A stretch of 64,000 nt of DNA from the NCBI RefSeq assembly GCF_001183865.1, contig NZ_CP012020.1, forward strand, positions 558,001-622,000, in the 5' to 3' direction. The position numbers and the translations under genes are program-made. The notes beneath the pieces were generated by a model. That model searched no databases. It was not told the DNA's origin and saw nothing but the letters and a program-made list of their open reading frames with translations. Below, piece by piece: positions 35,841-45,112 of this stretch. Numbering within the stretch: position 1 is the first letter of the stretch; every line of letters starts with the position of its first letter. Source of the stretch: Methylophilus sp. TWE2. GTDB taxonomy: Bacteria > Pseudomonadota > Gammaproteobacteria > Burkholderiales > Methylophilaceae.

Positions 35841-38800
35841 ATGACCCGATTTTTTATCACACGCCCGATTTTTGCTAGCGTGCTGTCTATCATCATCGTG
35901 TTGGCAGGTCTGGCTGCGGCATTCAAGTTGCCGATTGCCCAGTATCCGCAAATTGCGCCACCAACCGTATTGATTACAGCCACCTATCCTGGTGCCAGTG
36001 CAGAAACCCTGTCCAAAACCGTAGCTGCGCCCATTGAAGAGCAATTGAGCGGCGTTGAAAACCTGCTGTACTTTAACTCCAGCTCTGACAGTAGCGGCAC
36101 GTTGACCATTACCGCCACGTTTGATATCGGTACCGATGTTGACCAGGCAACGTTTAACGTCAGTAACCGTGTGAACATTGCCTTGCCACGCTTGCCTGAG
36201 GACGTGCGTAGGACGGGTGTCGTGGTGCAAAAACGCTCCAATGACATTTTACTGGTGGTGATGCTGACCTCTAAAAACAAAGATCACAATCGACTGTTTT
36301 TGAGTAACTACGCCACTTTGAATATGCTGGATGAGTTCAAACGCATTAAAGGAGTGGGTGATGTCACTATTTTTGGTGGGCAAGACTATTCCATGCGTGT
36401 TTGGTTGCGTCCCGACCGCATGGCGCAGCTTGGGGTTTCAACCAGCGATATTTCCGCCGCCATCAGCGCCCAAAACGCGCAATATGCCGCTGGTAAAATC
36501 GGCGCTGAGCCTGCCACTCCTAACCAGCAATTGGCTTTTACCGTCACAGCTAAAGGGCGACTGATTGATCCGGAGGAGTTTGGTAACATTATTATCCGTG
36601 CACAGGGTCCGAACGGGGTGTTATACCTCAGAGATGTGGCACGCGTTGAGTTGGGCGCGCAAAACTATAACGTGCAGTCTGCCCTGGACGGGCAAGCAGG
36701 GGTGGCGATGCCTATCTTCCTGCAAACAGGGGCCAATGCACTGGATACAGCGAATGCTATCAAAGATAAAGTTGAGGAGTTAAAAGCCAAGTTCCCGCAA
36801 GGCATGGAATACAACATTCCGTATGACACGAGTGATTTTGTGAAGGCCACCATCAAAGAAGTATTTCATACTTTTGGTGAGGCGCTTGTACTCGTTGTGA
36901 TCGTTGTGTTCCTCTTCCTGCAAAGCTGGCGTGCCACCCTGATCCCGATGATTGCGGTGCCGATTTCGATTGTTGGTACATTTGCCGGTTTGTACCTGTT
37001 CGGCTTCTCAATCAACCTGCTCACGCTGTTTGCCATGATTCTCGCCATTGGTATTGTGGTGGATGATGCGATTGTGGTGCTTGAGAACACCGAACGCCTG
37101 ATGAAGGAGGAAAACCTTAACCCGTTACATGCGGCGATTAAGTCGATTGCCCAGGTGCAAGCCGCCGTCGTGGCGATTGTGCTGGTGCTGTGTGCAGTGT
37201 TCGTCCCTGTGGCGTTCCAAGGCGGGATTGCCGGTGAGTTGTATCGCCAGTTTGCGGTGACCGTGGCGATTTCCGTGGTGATTTCGGGCGTGGTCGCGTT
37301 AACGCTGACGCCAGCCTTGTGTGCCATGATCCTCAAGAATGATCATCATGAAAATGCATTTTTCCGTAAATTTAACCAGGGGTTTGGCAAGCTGACACGC
37401 TTGTATACTGGTACGGTCAACCTGACTTTGCATCATAAGATCATTGGCGCCATTGTGTTCGGCGGCATGCTGATTGTGATGATTTTGCTGTTCCGTACGG
37501 TACCGGGCGGGTTTGTTCCACCAGAAGACCAGGGTTATGTGATTAGTATCGTGGTGATGCCAGATGGTGCGACCCTCAAGCGTACCTCACAAACCACGGA
37601 GAATATCCGTGCGGCGGTTGCCAAGGATCCTGCCACTGCGCATGAATTTGCCGTGAATGGCTTTGAATTGCTAACGGGTGCCAATAAAACCAATGCTGCA
37701 ACCATGTTTGTGCGTATGACAGACTGGGATGCGCGGACCACCAATGCTGACCAGATGGTAGGTAAGCTGATTGGTATCGGTATGGGCCAGCCCGATGGTA
37801 TGGGCTTTGCCGTGAACCCGCCAGCGATTCGTGGCCTGGGTTCTGCCGGTGGGTTTGAAGTGTATGTCCAAAGTAAGGGCGATACGGATCCGATCAAGCT
37901 GTCGCAAGTCATGAACAACTTTATGGACGCGATGCGTGCTGATCCCAAACTGACCGGCATCAACAGCTTCTTCCGCCCAACGGTGCCACAACTCTTTATT
38001 GAGGTCGATGAAGCCAAAGCCTTGTCACAGAACGTGAAAATTTCGGACATTTACGCCACGCTGCAAAGTACCATGGGTTCGCTGTACGTCAACGACTTTA
38101 ACCGCAATGGACGTACCTACCGGGTACAGCTACAGGCCGAAGCTGAGTACCGCATGAAGCCTGAAGATCTGGGTAAGGTCTACGTGCGTAGCCAGCCAAC
38201 GGCCGAGAGTCCGGATGGCAATATGGTGCCGATGTCAGCCCTGGCTAAAGTCAGCAATATTGTCGGTGCCGAGCAACTGGAGCGTTACAACGGTCTGCTG
38301 TCTGCCAAGATATTTGGTAGCGGTGCGCCGGGTGTGAGCTCTGGTGATGCGATCAAACTGGTAGAAAAAATCGCCAAGGAAAACTTGCCCGATGGCTACC
38401 AGGTTGCGTGGACAGGCCAGGCTTACCAGGAAAAACGCACAGGTTCTGCCGCACTGGTTGCGTTTGCCTTTGCAACCGTGATGGTGTTCCTGATTCTGGC
38501 CGCACAGTTTGAAACCTGGGCATTGCCACTGGCAGTGATTATGGCGATTCCATTTGCCATGACCGGGGCCCTGATTGCGGTGCTGACACGTGGCATGAAT
38601 AACGACATCTACTTCCAGATTGGGTTGATTACCCTGATTGGCCTGGCGGCGAAAAACGCGATTCTGATCGTGGAGTTTGCCTCACAGAAAATGGAAGAGG
38701 GCATGCCGTTGGCTGAGGCGGCATTGGAAGCTGCGCGCTTGCGCTTCAGACCGATTGTGATGACGTCGATGGCGTTTGTGCTCGGGATTATCCCACTCGT

Positions 38801-38975
38801 GTTTGCGACAGGTGCCGGTGCAGCTGCGCGTCAATCCATGGGGACGGGCGTGTTCGGCGGCATGTTGCTGGCCACCTTTGTCGCTACCATCTTTATCCCA
38901 TTGTTCTTTACCTGGCTGACCAATGAGAAAAAAGTGCGTCACCACGGGCATATTGTAGAAGAGGAATCGGTATGA
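35841..38975 (+). CDS. RND multidrug efflux pump, inner-membrane subunit (AcrB/MexB-type)
   Basis: The 1044-residue protein has the HAE1-type RND layout: a first helix at FFITRPIFASVLSIIIVLAG, two large periplasmic loops, and two sets of six helices. The proton-relay aspartates lie in GIVVDDAIVVLENTER, and GLAAKNAILIVEFA marks helix 10. It exchanges protons for hydrophobic drugs in a trimer with the adaptor and the channel. Its stop overlaps the channel-gene start (ATGA), indicating coupled translation. Confidence 0.96.
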   Translation: MTRFFITRPIFASVLSIIIVLAGLAAAFKLPIAQYPQIAPPTVLITATYPGASAETLSKTVAAPIEEQLSGVENLLYFNSSSDSSGTLTITATFDIGTDVDQATFNVSNRVNIALPRLPEDVRRTGVVVQKRSNDILLVVMLTSKNKDHNRLFLSNYATLNMLDEFKRIKGVGDVTIFGGQDYSMRVWLRPDRMAQLGVSTSDISAAISAQNAQYAAGKIGAEPATPNQQLAFTVTAKGRLIDPEEFGNIIIRAQGPNGVLYLRDVARVELGAQNYNVQSALDGQAGVAMPIFLQTGANALDTANAIKDKVEELKAKFPQGMEYNIPYDTSDFVKATIKEVFHTFGEALVLVVIVVFLFLQSWRATLIPMIAVPISIVGTFAGLYLFGFSINLLTLFAMILAIGIVVDDAIVVLENTERLMKEENLNPLHAAIKSIAQVQAAVVAIVLVLCAVFVPVAFQGGIAGELYRQFAVTVAISVVISGVVALTLTPALCAMILKNDHHENAFFRKFNQGFGKLTRLYTGTVNLTLHHKIIGAIVFGGMLIVMILLFRTVPGGFVPPEDQGYVISIVVMPDGATLKRTSQTTENIRAAVAKDPATAHEFAVNGFELLTGANKTNAATMFVRMTDWDARTTNADQMVGKLIGIGMGQPDGMGFAVNPPAIRGLGSAGGFEVYVQSKGDTDPIKLSQVMNNFMDAMRADPKLTGINSFFRPTVPQLFIEVDEAKALSQNVKISDIYATLQSTMGSLYVNDFNRNGRTYRVQLQAEAEYRMKPEDLGKVYVRSQPTAESPDGNMVPMSALAKVSNIVGAEQLERYNGLLSAKIFGSGAPGVSSGDAIKLVEKIAKENLPDGYQVAWTGQAYQEKRTGSAALVAFAFATVMVFLILAAQFETWALPLAVIMAIPFAMTGALIAVLTRGMNNDIYFQIGLITLIGLAAKNAILIVEFASQKMEEGMPLAEAALEAARLRFRPIVMTSMAFVLGIIPLVFATGAGAAARQSMGTGVFGGMLLATFVATIFIPLFFTWLTNEKKVRHHGHIVEEESV

Positions 38976-40435
38976 AACCGACGATGAAATTGACATTAAA
39001 ACCGTTACAACAGTCATTGCTGTTAGGGCTTGCTACCCTGTCACTGGCAGGTTGCCAGGTGCTGGGGCCATTCTATTCACGTCCTGAACCACAAGTACCG
39101 GCTCAATATACGGATGGTCAAATGAGCCAGATGACCCAGGAGCAACAACTGGCGCTGCAACAATGGTGGACATTGTTTAATGACAGTCAGCTCAACCAAC
39201 TGGTTGAAACTGCACTGGCAAAAAACAACAATTTGCAGTCAGCGATTGCACGTATTGAAGAGGCCGATGCCTTTGCACGCGAAAGTGGCTCCAACTTGTT
39301 GCCCACTGTGACTGCGACAGGCTCAGGCATACGTAATCGGGTGACAGAATCAGGGATTTTCCCGGTGTTTGGCGATAACCCGCGTAAAACCTATAAAATC
39401 GGCTTGAACGGTAGCTATGAGCTCGATTTCTGGGGCAGGTTGCGCCGCGCAAATGAAGCTGCCCGAGCACAACTGCTTTCAAGTCGTTACGCAAAGGAAT
39501 CGGTGACCTGGTCTCTTTCTAGTCTGGTGACCAACCATTACCTGATGATACGCAGCCTGGATGCCCAACTGCGCGTCAATGAGCAAAACCTCAAAACGGC
39601 ACAGGATAGTTTTGACCTGGCGAAGCGCAGGGTTGAAGGCGGCATCGCCACTGTTCTTGATGCCCACCAGGCAGAACTGGTGGTGACCACGTTGCAAACA
39701 CAGGCACTGGAACTGAAAAGACAGCGTGCCTTAAGTGAGCACCAACTTGGCTTACTCACCACTGATCTTGGCTTGAAAATTCCGGCAGGTGACCTGATGG
39801 CGATGCCAGCCCCGGTCACACCGCCAACCGGCCTGCCTTCAGCATTGATGGAAGCCCGGCCGGATGTGCGCCAGGCAGAGCAGGCCATGATTGCGGCGAA
39901 TGCCAACATTGGGGTTGCGCGCGCAGCCTTTTACCCAAGCATTTCACTGACCGGTACCTACGGCGCTGAAAGTATTGCGCTCAACAATTTGCTGAAATCT
40001 CCGGCGCGCGTCTGGTCACTGGGCTTGGATATCAACCTGCCTATCTTCAACGGCGGACGCCTCAAAGCCCGTGAAGACCAGGCCACAGCACAACAGAAGC
40101 AAACGCTGGCAAGTTACCAAAATACCTTGCAGACGGCCTTTACTGAAGTGAGCGATGCCTTGTCGAATACCAGTCAGTATCGTGAGCAGGAGTTGCTGGC
40201 CCAGTCCAAGGAGAAAACGACCGCCAATATTCTGGCCGTCGCCCAGAACCGCTACCAGGCAGGCTATACCAGCTATCTGGAAGTGCTGGATGCACAACGC
40301 AATCACAACGAAGCCACGCAGGCGCTGGTACAAAGCCGTCAAAACACCTTGATTGCCACTGTGGATTTATTCAAGGCATTAGGAGGCGGCTGGAAACCCG
40401 AAACCGTGAAACAGGAAGAATATTACAAAAAGTAA
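38972..40435 (+). CDS. Outer-membrane efflux channel lipoprotein (OprM/NodT-type)
   Basis: The 487-residue protein is a TolC-like channel anchored by a lipid: LATLSLAGCQVLGP contains the lipobox (cysteine near residue 28). Two repeats of coiled-coil and beta-strand segments follow (ELDFWGRLRRANEAAR; the second GINLPIF-type LGLDINLPIFNGGRLKA). It forms the exit duct of the tripartite pump. It is the last gene of the operon and is followed by a terminator. Confidence 0.95.
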   Translation: MKPTMKLTLKPLQQSLLLGLATLSLAGCQVLGPFYSRPEPQVPAQYTDGQMSQMTQEQQLALQQWWTLFNDSQLNQLVETALAKNNNLQSAIARIEEADAFARESGSNLLPTVTATGSGIRNRVTESGIFPVFGDNPRKTYKIGLNGSYELDFWGRLRRANEAARAQLLSSRYAKESVTWSLSSLVTNHYLMIRSLDAQLRVNEQNLKTAQDSFDLAKRRVEGGIATVLDAHQAELVVTTLQTQALELKRQRALSEHQLGLLTTDLGLKIPAGDLMAMPAPVTPPTGLPSALMEARPDVRQAEQAMIAANANIGVARAAFYPSISLTGTYGAESIALNNLLKSPARVWSLGLDINLPIFNGGRLKAREDQATAQQKQTLASYQNTLQTAFTEVSDALSNTSQYREQELLAQSKEKTTANILAVAQNRYQAGYTSYLEVLDAQRNHNEATQALVQSRQNTLIATVDLFKALGGGWKPETVKQEEYYKK

Positions 40436-40457
40436 TTCTTCAGTGTTTGATCAACAC

Positions 40458-40493
40458 AAACCGGGTTTGCCCATCAGGCATGCCCGGTTTTTT
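40458..40493 (+). terminator. Intrinsic terminator of the efflux operon
   Basis: Stem AAACCGGG/CCCGGTTT encloses a 17-base loop that contains a small secondary inverted repeat (GCCCATCAGGC). It is followed by a T run. It lies 22 bases past the channel-gene stop. Confidence 0.83.
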
Positions 40494-40537
40494 GTTTCCT
40501 GCTTTGCAAAACGGTCAAGGCCACTTAAGATGCTGCC

Positions 40538-41800
40538 ATGCATTCACCCTCCTTATCCCGCATTGCCTTTGCCAGCTTTATTGGCACCGCGATTGAATTC
40601 TACGATTTTTATATTTACGCCATGGCCGCTGCCTTGGTGATCGGCCAAGTGTTCTTTCCGGGCAGTGATCCGGCAGCGCAGTCCTTAAATGCCTTGCTAA
40701 CCTTTGGCCTGGCCTTTATTGCGCGGCCGGTGGGTGCATTGTTATTTGGTCATTTTGGCGATCGCATCGGCCGTAAATCTACGCTGGCCGCGTCATTGCT
40801 CGTGATGGGGACATCCACCTTTTTGATTGGTCTGTTACCCGGGTATGCGACTTGGGGTATTTGGGCGCCCATCTGCCTGTGTTTCTTGCGCTTTGGCCAG
40901 GGCATAGGCTTGGGCGGCGAATGGGCTGGCGCGGCATTGCTGGCCACCGAATATGCACCGCCAGGCAAGCGTGGCTGGTATGGCATGTTTCCGCAGTTGG
41001 GCCCTTCGATTGGTTTTTTACTGGCGACGCTGACTTTTCTGGGGCTTAGTCTAGGGTTGAGTGAACAACAATTTGAACAATGGGGCTGGCGCGTACCCTT
41101 CATTATCAGTGCAGCATTAGTCATGGTCGGTTTATATGTCAGGTTTAAACTGGCCGAAACGCCGGTATTTGCGCAGGCAAAATCCTCCGAGCATTTACAT
41201 CGCTGGCCTTTGAAAGACCTGGTTTTTCAGCACGGGCGCGCCATTGTGCTAGGTGCACTGGCCATGGCGGTGTGTTATCACCTGTTTTATACAGCCACCG
41301 TGTTTTGCCTGAGTTATGGTACACAAACCTTGCATATTGCGCGGCCCGTTTTCCTGGCGTTGCTATGTATTGCCGTGATTGGGATGGCAATCGCTACCCC
41401 GTTTGCTGCCTGGTGGTCAGATCGGGTGGGTAGGCGTCCTGTCCTGATGTGTGGGCACTTGCTGGCGATTGTGTTGGGTTTTACCCTGACGCCCATGCTG
41501 GGTAGCGGTGACTGGCTATGGATTTTGCTTTTCCTGTTCGCCTCGTTATTTTTGATGGGGGTGACCTTTGCACCCATGGGGGCATTCTTACCTGAACAGT
41601 TCCCAGTCGCGGTGCGTTATAGCGGCGCGGGTTTAAGTTACCAGTTAGGCGGTATTTTAGGCGCTTCATTTGCACCTGCGATTGCGCAAAGCCTGGTGCA
41701 ACACGGCGGTCTGCCATGGGTGGGTGGCTATATGTCATTGATGGCCGTGATCAGCCTGCTGGCAGTATGGCAAATGCCAAGCAATGCGCACAGCGTCTAG
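40538..41800 (+). CDS. MFS transporter, metabolite:proton symporter type
   Basis: The 420-residue protein has twelve predicted helices and the MHS-subfamily opening SFIGTAIEFYDFYIYAMAAALV. The loop between helices 2 and 3 (GHFGDRIGRKST) and its repeat in the second half (WWSDRVGRRPVLM) are MFS signatures. The subfamily includes ProP, ShiA and citrate or dicarboxylate carriers, so the substrate is probably an organic acid or osmolyte. It follows the efflux terminator and is separate from that operon. Confidence 0.92.
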   Translation: MHSPSLSRIAFASFIGTAIEFYDFYIYAMAAALVIGQVFFPGSDPAAQSLNALLTFGLAFIARPVGALLFGHFGDRIGRKSTLAASLLVMGTSTFLIGLLPGYATWGIWAPICLCFLRFGQGIGLGGEWAGAALLATEYAPPGKRGWYGMFPQLGPSIGFLLATLTFLGLSLGLSEQQFEQWGWRVPFIISAALVMVGLYVRFKLAETPVFAQAKSSEHLHRWPLKDLVFQHGRAIVLGALAMAVCYHLFYTATVFCLSYGTQTLHIARPVFLALLCIAVIGMAIATPFAAWWSDRVGRRPVLMCGHLLAIVLGFTLTPMLGSGDWLWILLFLFASLFLMGVTFAPMGAFLPEQFPVAVRYSGAGLSYQLGGILGASFAPAIAQSLVQHGGLPWVGGYMSLMAVISLLAVWQMPSNAHSV

Positions 41801-41861
41801 TCATATCCACGTCACTGCGCTGACAGCAGGTATAATGCAGTTTTTTTCACGGTGAGTCGGC

Positions 41862-42653
41862 ATGTTTACCCATCCTGGATTTAACCCCATCGCATTGCAA
41901 ATAGGTAGTTTTGGTATCCACTGGTATGGCTTGATGTATCTGGTCGGATTTTTTGGAGGCTTGTGGTTGGGGCAATATCAGGTCAAGCGGTTGCGCAAAA
42001 TAGACCCTGCTTCTCCCTGGCAGGAACGAGATCCCGACGATATGCTGTTTTATATCGCACTGGGCGTGGTGTTGGGTGGTCGGTTAGGATATGTGCTGTT
42101 TTATCAACCCGCTTACTTTTTGCAACACCCTTTAGAAATTTTTGCCCTGTGGCAAGGCGGAATGTCGTTTCATGGTGGCTTTATAGGCGTGATGGTTGCC
42201 ATGGCCCTGTTCGCGCGCAAACGTGGCGTAGCGTGGTTGCAGTTGATGGACTTTGTCGCCCCTTTGGTCCCGATTGGCCTGGGCGCGGGCCGGCTGGGTA
42301 ATTTTATCAATGCCGAGTTGTGGGGGCGTCCAACCAACGCCGACTGGGGCATGGTATTTCCCGCGGTCGATCACGTGGCGCGCCATCCCTCGCAACTATA
42401 CGAGTTTGCATTGGAAGGCATCGTGCTGTTTCTGGTGCTATGGACGTTTGCAGGCAAAAAGCGCCCTGTTGGTGCCATCTCCGCCATGTTCCTGCTGTGC
42501 TATGGCAGTTTCCGCTTCCTGGTCGAATTCACACGAGAGCCCGATAGCTTTTTAGGCTTGCTGTCACTGGGCCTGAGTATGGGCCAATGGTTGTGCGCGC
42601 CCATGATATTGTCCGGCATCTTGATGATGCGCTGGGCGTATCGCACGCATTAA
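41862..42653 (+). CDS. lgt: Prolipoprotein diacylglyceryl transferase
   Basis: Lgt (263 residues) transfers a diacylglyceryl group from phosphatidylglycerol to the lipobox cysteine of prolipoproteins, in the inner membrane. The signature [18 protein letters not shown] and SFHGGFIG are present, along with seven hydrophobic segments. A -10-like TATAAT at 41831-41836 lies 26 bases before the start, with a weak -35. Its stop overlaps the convergent cysteine-cluster gene by 4 bases. Confidence 0.96.
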   Translation: MFTHPGFNPIALQIGSFGIHWYGLMYLVGFFGGLWLGQYQVKRLRKIDPASPWQERDPDDMLFYIALGVVLGGRLGYVLFYQPAYFLQHPLEIFALWQGGMSFHGGFIGVMVAMALFARKRGVAWLQLMDFVAPLVPIGLGAGRLGNFINAELWGRPTNADWGMVFPAVDHVARHPSQLYEFALEGIVLFLVLWTFAGKKRPVGAISAMFLLCYGSFRFLVEFTREPDSFLGLLSLGLSMGQWLCAPMILSGILMMRWAYRTH

Positions 42654-42937
42654 CGGTCAGGCTGGGTTGCTGACTCCAAAGCACTCAGCCATTCGATTGC
42701 ATACTCGCGAGGTTGATTGGCTTCACCGCACATTTCGAGGCTGGGTTGCAAGCTGCCGCAAAATGCAGGCCGTTCTGGCTTGCCAAACAATTGGCATTTA
42801 AAATCCGCGGTTAAATTAACACAAGGCACCCCTGCTGGCTTGCCGTTGGGCATGCCAGGGATAGGGCTATGAATGCTGGGGGCGATACAGCATGCGCCGC
42901 AGCCTGCTTTGCAATCTATCGAGGAAGTGGGTTTCAC
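42650..42937 (-). CDS. YkgJ-family cysteine-cluster protein
   Basis: The 95-residue protein has eight cysteines: CKAGCGACC near the N-terminus, then [15 protein letters not shown] and later AFCGSLQP and MCGEAN. This matches the small YkgJ/CxxCxxCC proteins, presumed to bind zinc or an Fe-S cluster; function unknown. It converges on lgt with a 4-base overlap of the two stops and follows the membrane-protein gene upstream by 12 bases. Confidence 0.88.
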   Translation of the reverse strand: MKPTSSIDCKAGCGACCIAPSIHSPIPGMPNGKPAGVPCVNLTADFKCQLFGKPERPAFCGSLQPSLEMCGEANQPREYAIEWLSALESATQPDR

Positions 42938-42949
42938 GGCTGCTTTTTC

Positions 42950-43609
42950 CTATCGCTGATAATCCACGTGCTGTAACTCAAAGCCTGCCTGACTTTGTAA
43001 GCCATGCAGTGTCACAGGAATCTCAGGAGGGAGGCTGGCAAAAGTTCTCCCTGCAACGCAAAAATATACCGGAAACCCACGAGCAAGCATGGGACTGGAT
43101 AATCGCGTGATACAGCCTTTTCGATTATCAAAATAACGTTTTTCATACACTCCCGCAGCGATATACTCTTGTTCAAAACGCACGGCATCACCGCTATTTT
43201 TCTGCCAACGGTCCTCTATGATTGCTGGCATGCCTGTGAGTTGGGTATACACATCACCGGCCCCGTAGATCAGTGAAAAATACCCTAAAAAATAGAGCAG
43301 TATCGGGCTGCACACTATTAAAAATAGCTGCTTGTAGCGTGAGAGGTAAGCTTTTCGCTGACGCCATATCAAGTAGTAAAAAGCACCCGTCACCATTGTG
43401 CTTATCAACAGGTTGCAGTAAAAGCCAGCGCTTTGCCAGGCCGCACTGGGAATAAAGTGATGTGCCAGTGCCCAAATTAAGAGCAGACATTGCACGGTGA
43501 GTAATGCCAAAAGAATCAAAACATGCCTGGGATGCGCTTGGGCTGGGACAGCGCTTGGTGCCGAGTTCGCATGAGTAATGCGCGTTGATTTTTTTCTTTT
43601 TTTCGTCAT
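42950..43609 (-). CDS. Hypothetical membrane protein, coupled to the CinA-like gene
   Basis: I do not recognise this 219-residue protein. It has a very basic start (MTKKRKKSTR), three membrane helices (HVLILLALLTVQCLLLIW, LLISTMVTGAFYYLIW, LFLIVCSPILLYFLGYF) and a C-terminal soluble domain of about 100 residues with two cysteines. The start at 43609 was chosen because it overlaps the CinA-like stop as ATGA; an alternative ATG lies eight codons upstream. It continues leftward into the YkgJ-type gene, making a three-gene unit. Confidence 0.72.
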   Translation of the reverse strand: MTKKRKKSTRITHANSAPSAVPAQAHPRHVLILLALLTVQCLLLIWALAHHFIPSAAWQSAGFYCNLLISTMVTGAFYYLIWRQRKAYLSRYKQLFLIVCSPILLYFLGYFSLIYGAGDVYTQLTGMPAIIEDRWQKNSGDAVRFEQEYIAAGVYEKRYFDNRKGCITRLSSPMLARGFPVYFCVAGRTFASLPPEIPVTLHGLQSQAGFELQHVDYQR

Positions 43610-44358
43610 GGCGATGATAGGCTGGCATGCCAAGGGTAGCCCAGCGCTGTCACGCCCGCCTTTAAATCAGTCATCCCCAACATCACTTGCGCACTCGCGC
43701 CTTTTAACCCAACTTCGGTGGTTCTGCGCTGATTGGTTCTAGGTAAACTAAACAGCTTTAATTCCGGGTATTGCCTCAATATTTCGTGCATCAAATCAAT
43801 CAAGTCACTTTCCCCAGCCTCGGTTACCACGATGGATTGTTCCAGGTAATCATTGGCGTGAAAAAGCTGGCTGTAATAGGTCTCCAACACCCATTCAATC
43901 ATGGGGTGCGCCATTTCGGGAAAGCCAGGCACAAAGTAATGTTCTCGCAGACTAAACCCTGCCACGCGATTGACCGGGTTGGGGATCAGGTCACATCCTT
44001 GTGGAAAATCCGCCATCAACACCCGTTTAGGGTAAGCCGCTTCACCATATTGGGCTTCAATATTGGCAACGGCACCGGGATGTCGTTCAATCGGCACGCC
44101 CGCAGCTGCGGCAGCGCATTGCCGCGTATGGTCATCAGGCGTGGCGCCAATGCCGCCAAAACTGAACACCACATCCCCACGCGCCATACTGGCTTCAAGA
44201 TGCGCGGTGATCTGTTCAGGAATATCCCCAATAAAATGGGCCCAGCTTAATTGCAGGCCGCGTGCCGAAAGCAATGAAATCACCTTGTTCAAGTGAGCAT
44301 CCTGCCGTTTGCCAGACAGGATCTCATCACCAATAATATAAATGCCGAATGAGCGCAT
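43606..44358 (-). CDS. Molybdopterin-binding-domain protein, CinA N-terminal type
   Basis: The 250-residue product has the MoCF-biosynthesis fold seen in CinA and MoaB: IIGDEILSGKRQDAHL, VVFSFGGIGATPDDHT and FVPGFPEMA. It lacks the C-terminal deamidase domain (CinA/PncC), so it is not a complete CinA. Stand-alone versions exist in many Proteobacteria; some related domains hydrolyse ADP-ribose or NMN derivatives, but function here is unknown. Its stop overlaps the start of the next gene. Confidence 0.85.
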   Translation of the reverse strand: MRSFGIYIIGDEILSGKRQDAHLNKVISLLSARGLQLSWAHFIGDIPEQITAHLEASMARGDVVFSFGGIGATPDDHTRQCAAAAAGVPIERHPGAVANIEAQYGEAAYPKRVLMADFPQGCDLIPNPVNRVAGFSLREHYFVPGFPEMAHPMIEWVLETYYSQLFHANDYLEQSIVVTEAGESDLIDLMHEILRQYPELKLFSLPRTNQRRTTEVGLKGASAQVMLGMTDLKAGVTALGYPWHASLSSP

Positions 44359-44432
44359 AGGTCAACAGAGTGAATAAGTTGCGAAATATTACCTCACCAG
44401 GTGTTCGTCCCCCAACAGGTTTTGAGGACAAT

Positions 44433-44464
44433 AAAAAAGGCGATGACCTAAGTCATCGCCTTTT
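44433..44464 (-). terminator. Terminator of the glsB-like gene
   Basis: Read leftward, the stem GGCGATGAC/GTCATCGCC with a short loop is followed by a T run (TTTTTT). It lies just after the GlsB-type gene. The other side carries only four T residues, so it may also act weakly in the rightward direction. Confidence 0.85.
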
Positions 44465-44478
44465 GTTCTGGATTGCAA

Positions 44479-44718
44479 TCAGGCTGAGCGCAACAGGCGT
44501 GAAATAAAAATCAGGAAAACAGCGCCTATGGTCGCTACGATAATGCTACCTACCATGCCGCCGCTTGCACTTAGGCCGAGTGCGCCAAACAGCCAGCCGC
44601 CAACAACAGCACCTGCAATCCCCAGGATCAGGTCCCAGATGAGGCCATAGCCATCACCCTTCATAATCAAGCCTGCCAACCAACCCGCGATAATGCCAAC
44701 TACAATTGTCCAAAGCAT
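44479..44718 (-). CDS. GlsB/YeaQ/YmgE-family membrane protein
   Basis: The 79-residue protein is mostly hydrophobic with three short helices and glycine-rich turns: GIIAGWLAGLIMKG, LILGIAGAVVGGWLFG and the final segment. This is the transglycosylase-associated/GlsB family, induced by stress or in stationary phase in several bacteria. The start follows AAGGGAG. It has its own terminator. Another small membrane protein lies 115 bases upstream in the same direction. Confidence 0.92.
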   Translation of the reverse strand: MLWTIVVGIIAGWLAGLIMKGDGYGLIWDLILGIAGAVVGGWLFGALGLSASGGMVGSIIVATIGAVFLIFISRLLRSA

Positions 44719-44833
44719 GTGTGTACTCCCTTGTTGTTGTGATGAGCGCCCATCCTAACCATAAGCTGCGTGGTAATCTGTCAGATGGCGTAGGAAAAAC
44801 CTGTCAGAAAAGACTGGCAAGTCAGCCTTTTCG

Positions 44834-45052
44834 TTATTTTTTCAACCCGACCAATACCATGGCAACCCCTGCTACCAGCACAATAATGCTCAGCGCCTGG
44901 GGGATCTCGACATCTTTAGTGATGTCGGCACTGGCCTCGAGTGAGCCGATTTTGGCGACAGTCTCTTTGCTTTCATAACTAAAGCCTTTGAGTACCAGAC
45001 CGGCGGTGCCGAGTGCAACCAATATGATGCCGATAACGAGTGTGGATTTCAT
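44834..45052 (-). CDS. Small two-helix membrane protein (DUF3185-like)
   Basis: The 72-residue protein has a helix at each end (VIGIILVALGTAGLVLKGFSY and LSIIVLVAGVAMVLVG) and a polar middle. Similar small proteins occur beside stress membrane proteins in Proteobacteria; family assignment is tentative. The start at 45052 follows AGGAGA; a longer in-frame version starting at 45109 lacks support. It lies between polA and the GlsB-type gene, same strand as both. Confidence 0.75.
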   Translation of the reverse strand: MKSTLVIGIILVALGTAGLVLKGFSYESKETVAKIGSLEASADITKDVEIPQALSIIVLVAGVAMVLVGLKK

Positions 45053-45112
45053 TGTGGGTTTCTCCTGTTTGTTAATTGGTTTTTTTGAAATAACACCATA
45101 CCATAGCAAGGA

